Source: a virus
Strand: one strand, 5' to 3'
DNA length: 20,389 nucleotides
IMG/VR virus record: IMGVR_UViG_3300028384_000576
Coordinates: 1-20,389 of that record
The notes below the pieces were generated by a model, which saw only the letters and a program-made list of their open reading frames with translations, was not told where the DNA came from and did no database searches. Each line of letters opens with the position of its first letter. The first letter of the stretch is position 1. Made by a program: the position numbers and the translations under genes. Of the stretch, positions 20,291 through 20,389 are shown piece by piece.

Positions 20291-20389
20291 TGTTAGCGTT
20301 GAAGCAACGTGGACACATACTGGACCCGGGTGCGATTCCCGGCATCTCCACCATAAGCACATCACGGGTGCGAGAACAACTGCTAACAT
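20291..20389 (+). ncRNA. tmRNA acceptor piece, probably circularly permuted (partial)
   Basis: 20322-20353 reads like a tmRNA 3' end: GGAC, then T-stem CCGGG, loop TGCGATT, CCCGG, acceptor strand CATCTCC, A and CCA (20351-20353). GGAC before the T-stem and CTCCACCA at the end match the E. coli ssrA 3' end. No GGAGATG partner strand or anticodon arm precedes it, and the gene ending at 20273 leaves only 80 nt, so neither a tRNA nor a one-piece tmRNA fits. In permuted two-piece tmRNAs (alphaproteobacteria, some cyanobacteria) the acceptor piece comes first and the coding piece follows, which here would lie beyond the window. An inverted repeat encloses it: TGTTAGC-GTTG (20291-20301) with CAAC-T-GCTAACA (20377-20388). 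Confidence 0.6.

Noticed and set aside
20322-20353. 3' end of an ordinary tRNA, or an integrase attachment site at a tRNA/tmRNA end
   Set aside because: No acceptor partner or anticodon arm lies in the 75 nt before the CCA, so it is not a standard tRNA. No integrase or other temperate-phage gene is present, so an att site has no support.
1-20389. CRISPR array, insertion sequence or transposase
   Set aside because: I saw no regularly spaced direct repeats, no terminal inverted repeats with a transposase frame, and no defence-system signature genes in the window.

Overview
The window looks like part of an AT-rich marine T4-like myovirus genome (cyanophage/pelagiphage type). Four observations support this. 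Nearly all genes lie on one strand and are packed with TAATG or ATGA overlaps. T4-type late promoter octamers (NNTAAATA, twice a perfect TATAAATA) recur in front of gene blocks. Strong sigma70-like promoters precede the exonuclease, nrdB and HAD-nucleotidase genes. The cargo (RecB-like exonuclease, NrdA/NrdB/glutaredoxin, IscA-like Fe-S carrier, 2OG-Fe(II) oxygenase, truncated UGD-type dehydrogenase, PAAR tip, beta-helix tail fibre) is typical of that group. The host cannot be fixed from this sequence; Prochlorococcus/Synechococcus or SAR11 would fit.

Layout. 1-310: a 57-aa minus-strand gene, a tRNA-Val-like 5' remnant and divergent promoters. 314-2973: sugar-nucleotide dehydrogenase, a putative virion protein with a PAAR tip protein, and a convergent class 3 lipase. 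3053-6115: a Pol-beta-type nucleotidyltransferase and a ligase-fold protein with small partners. 6205-8816: small late genes, including a probably abundant 101-aa protein with structured UTRs, an XhlA/holin-like membrane protein and two tandem very basic paralogues. 8862-10837: an acidic Cys-cluster protein that appears to be extended by a -1 frameshift at A AAA AAG, then a conserved hypothetical. 10889-13927: exonuclease with a GC-richer patch, large beta-helix tail fibre and a small protein. 13951-17447: the deoxynucleotide block nrdA-nrdB-glutaredoxin. 17449-20273: small beta-barrel proteins, HAD nucleotidase, a histone-like peptide, IscA-like protein, a membrane peptide and 2OG oxygenase. 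20280-20389: a late promoter and what looks like the acceptor (3') piece of a tmRNA, probably circularly permuted.

The main surprises are these. (1) Both nrdA and nrdB lack a conserved core segment of about 40-50 codons, and each loss is out of frame by the same phase. (2) A dnaX-like slippery site joins two ORFs, and the second has no start codon in its first 52 codons. (3) A tmRNA-like acceptor RNA sits directly behind a perfect late promoter and is enclosed by an 11-bp inverted repeat. (4) Late-promoter octamers lie only 4-5 nt before several ATGs that have no Shine-Dalgarno, which suggests leaderless late mRNAs. (5) GC-richer codon patches occur inside otherwise AT-rich genes. Assembly error is a live alternative for (1), and homopolymer error for (2).
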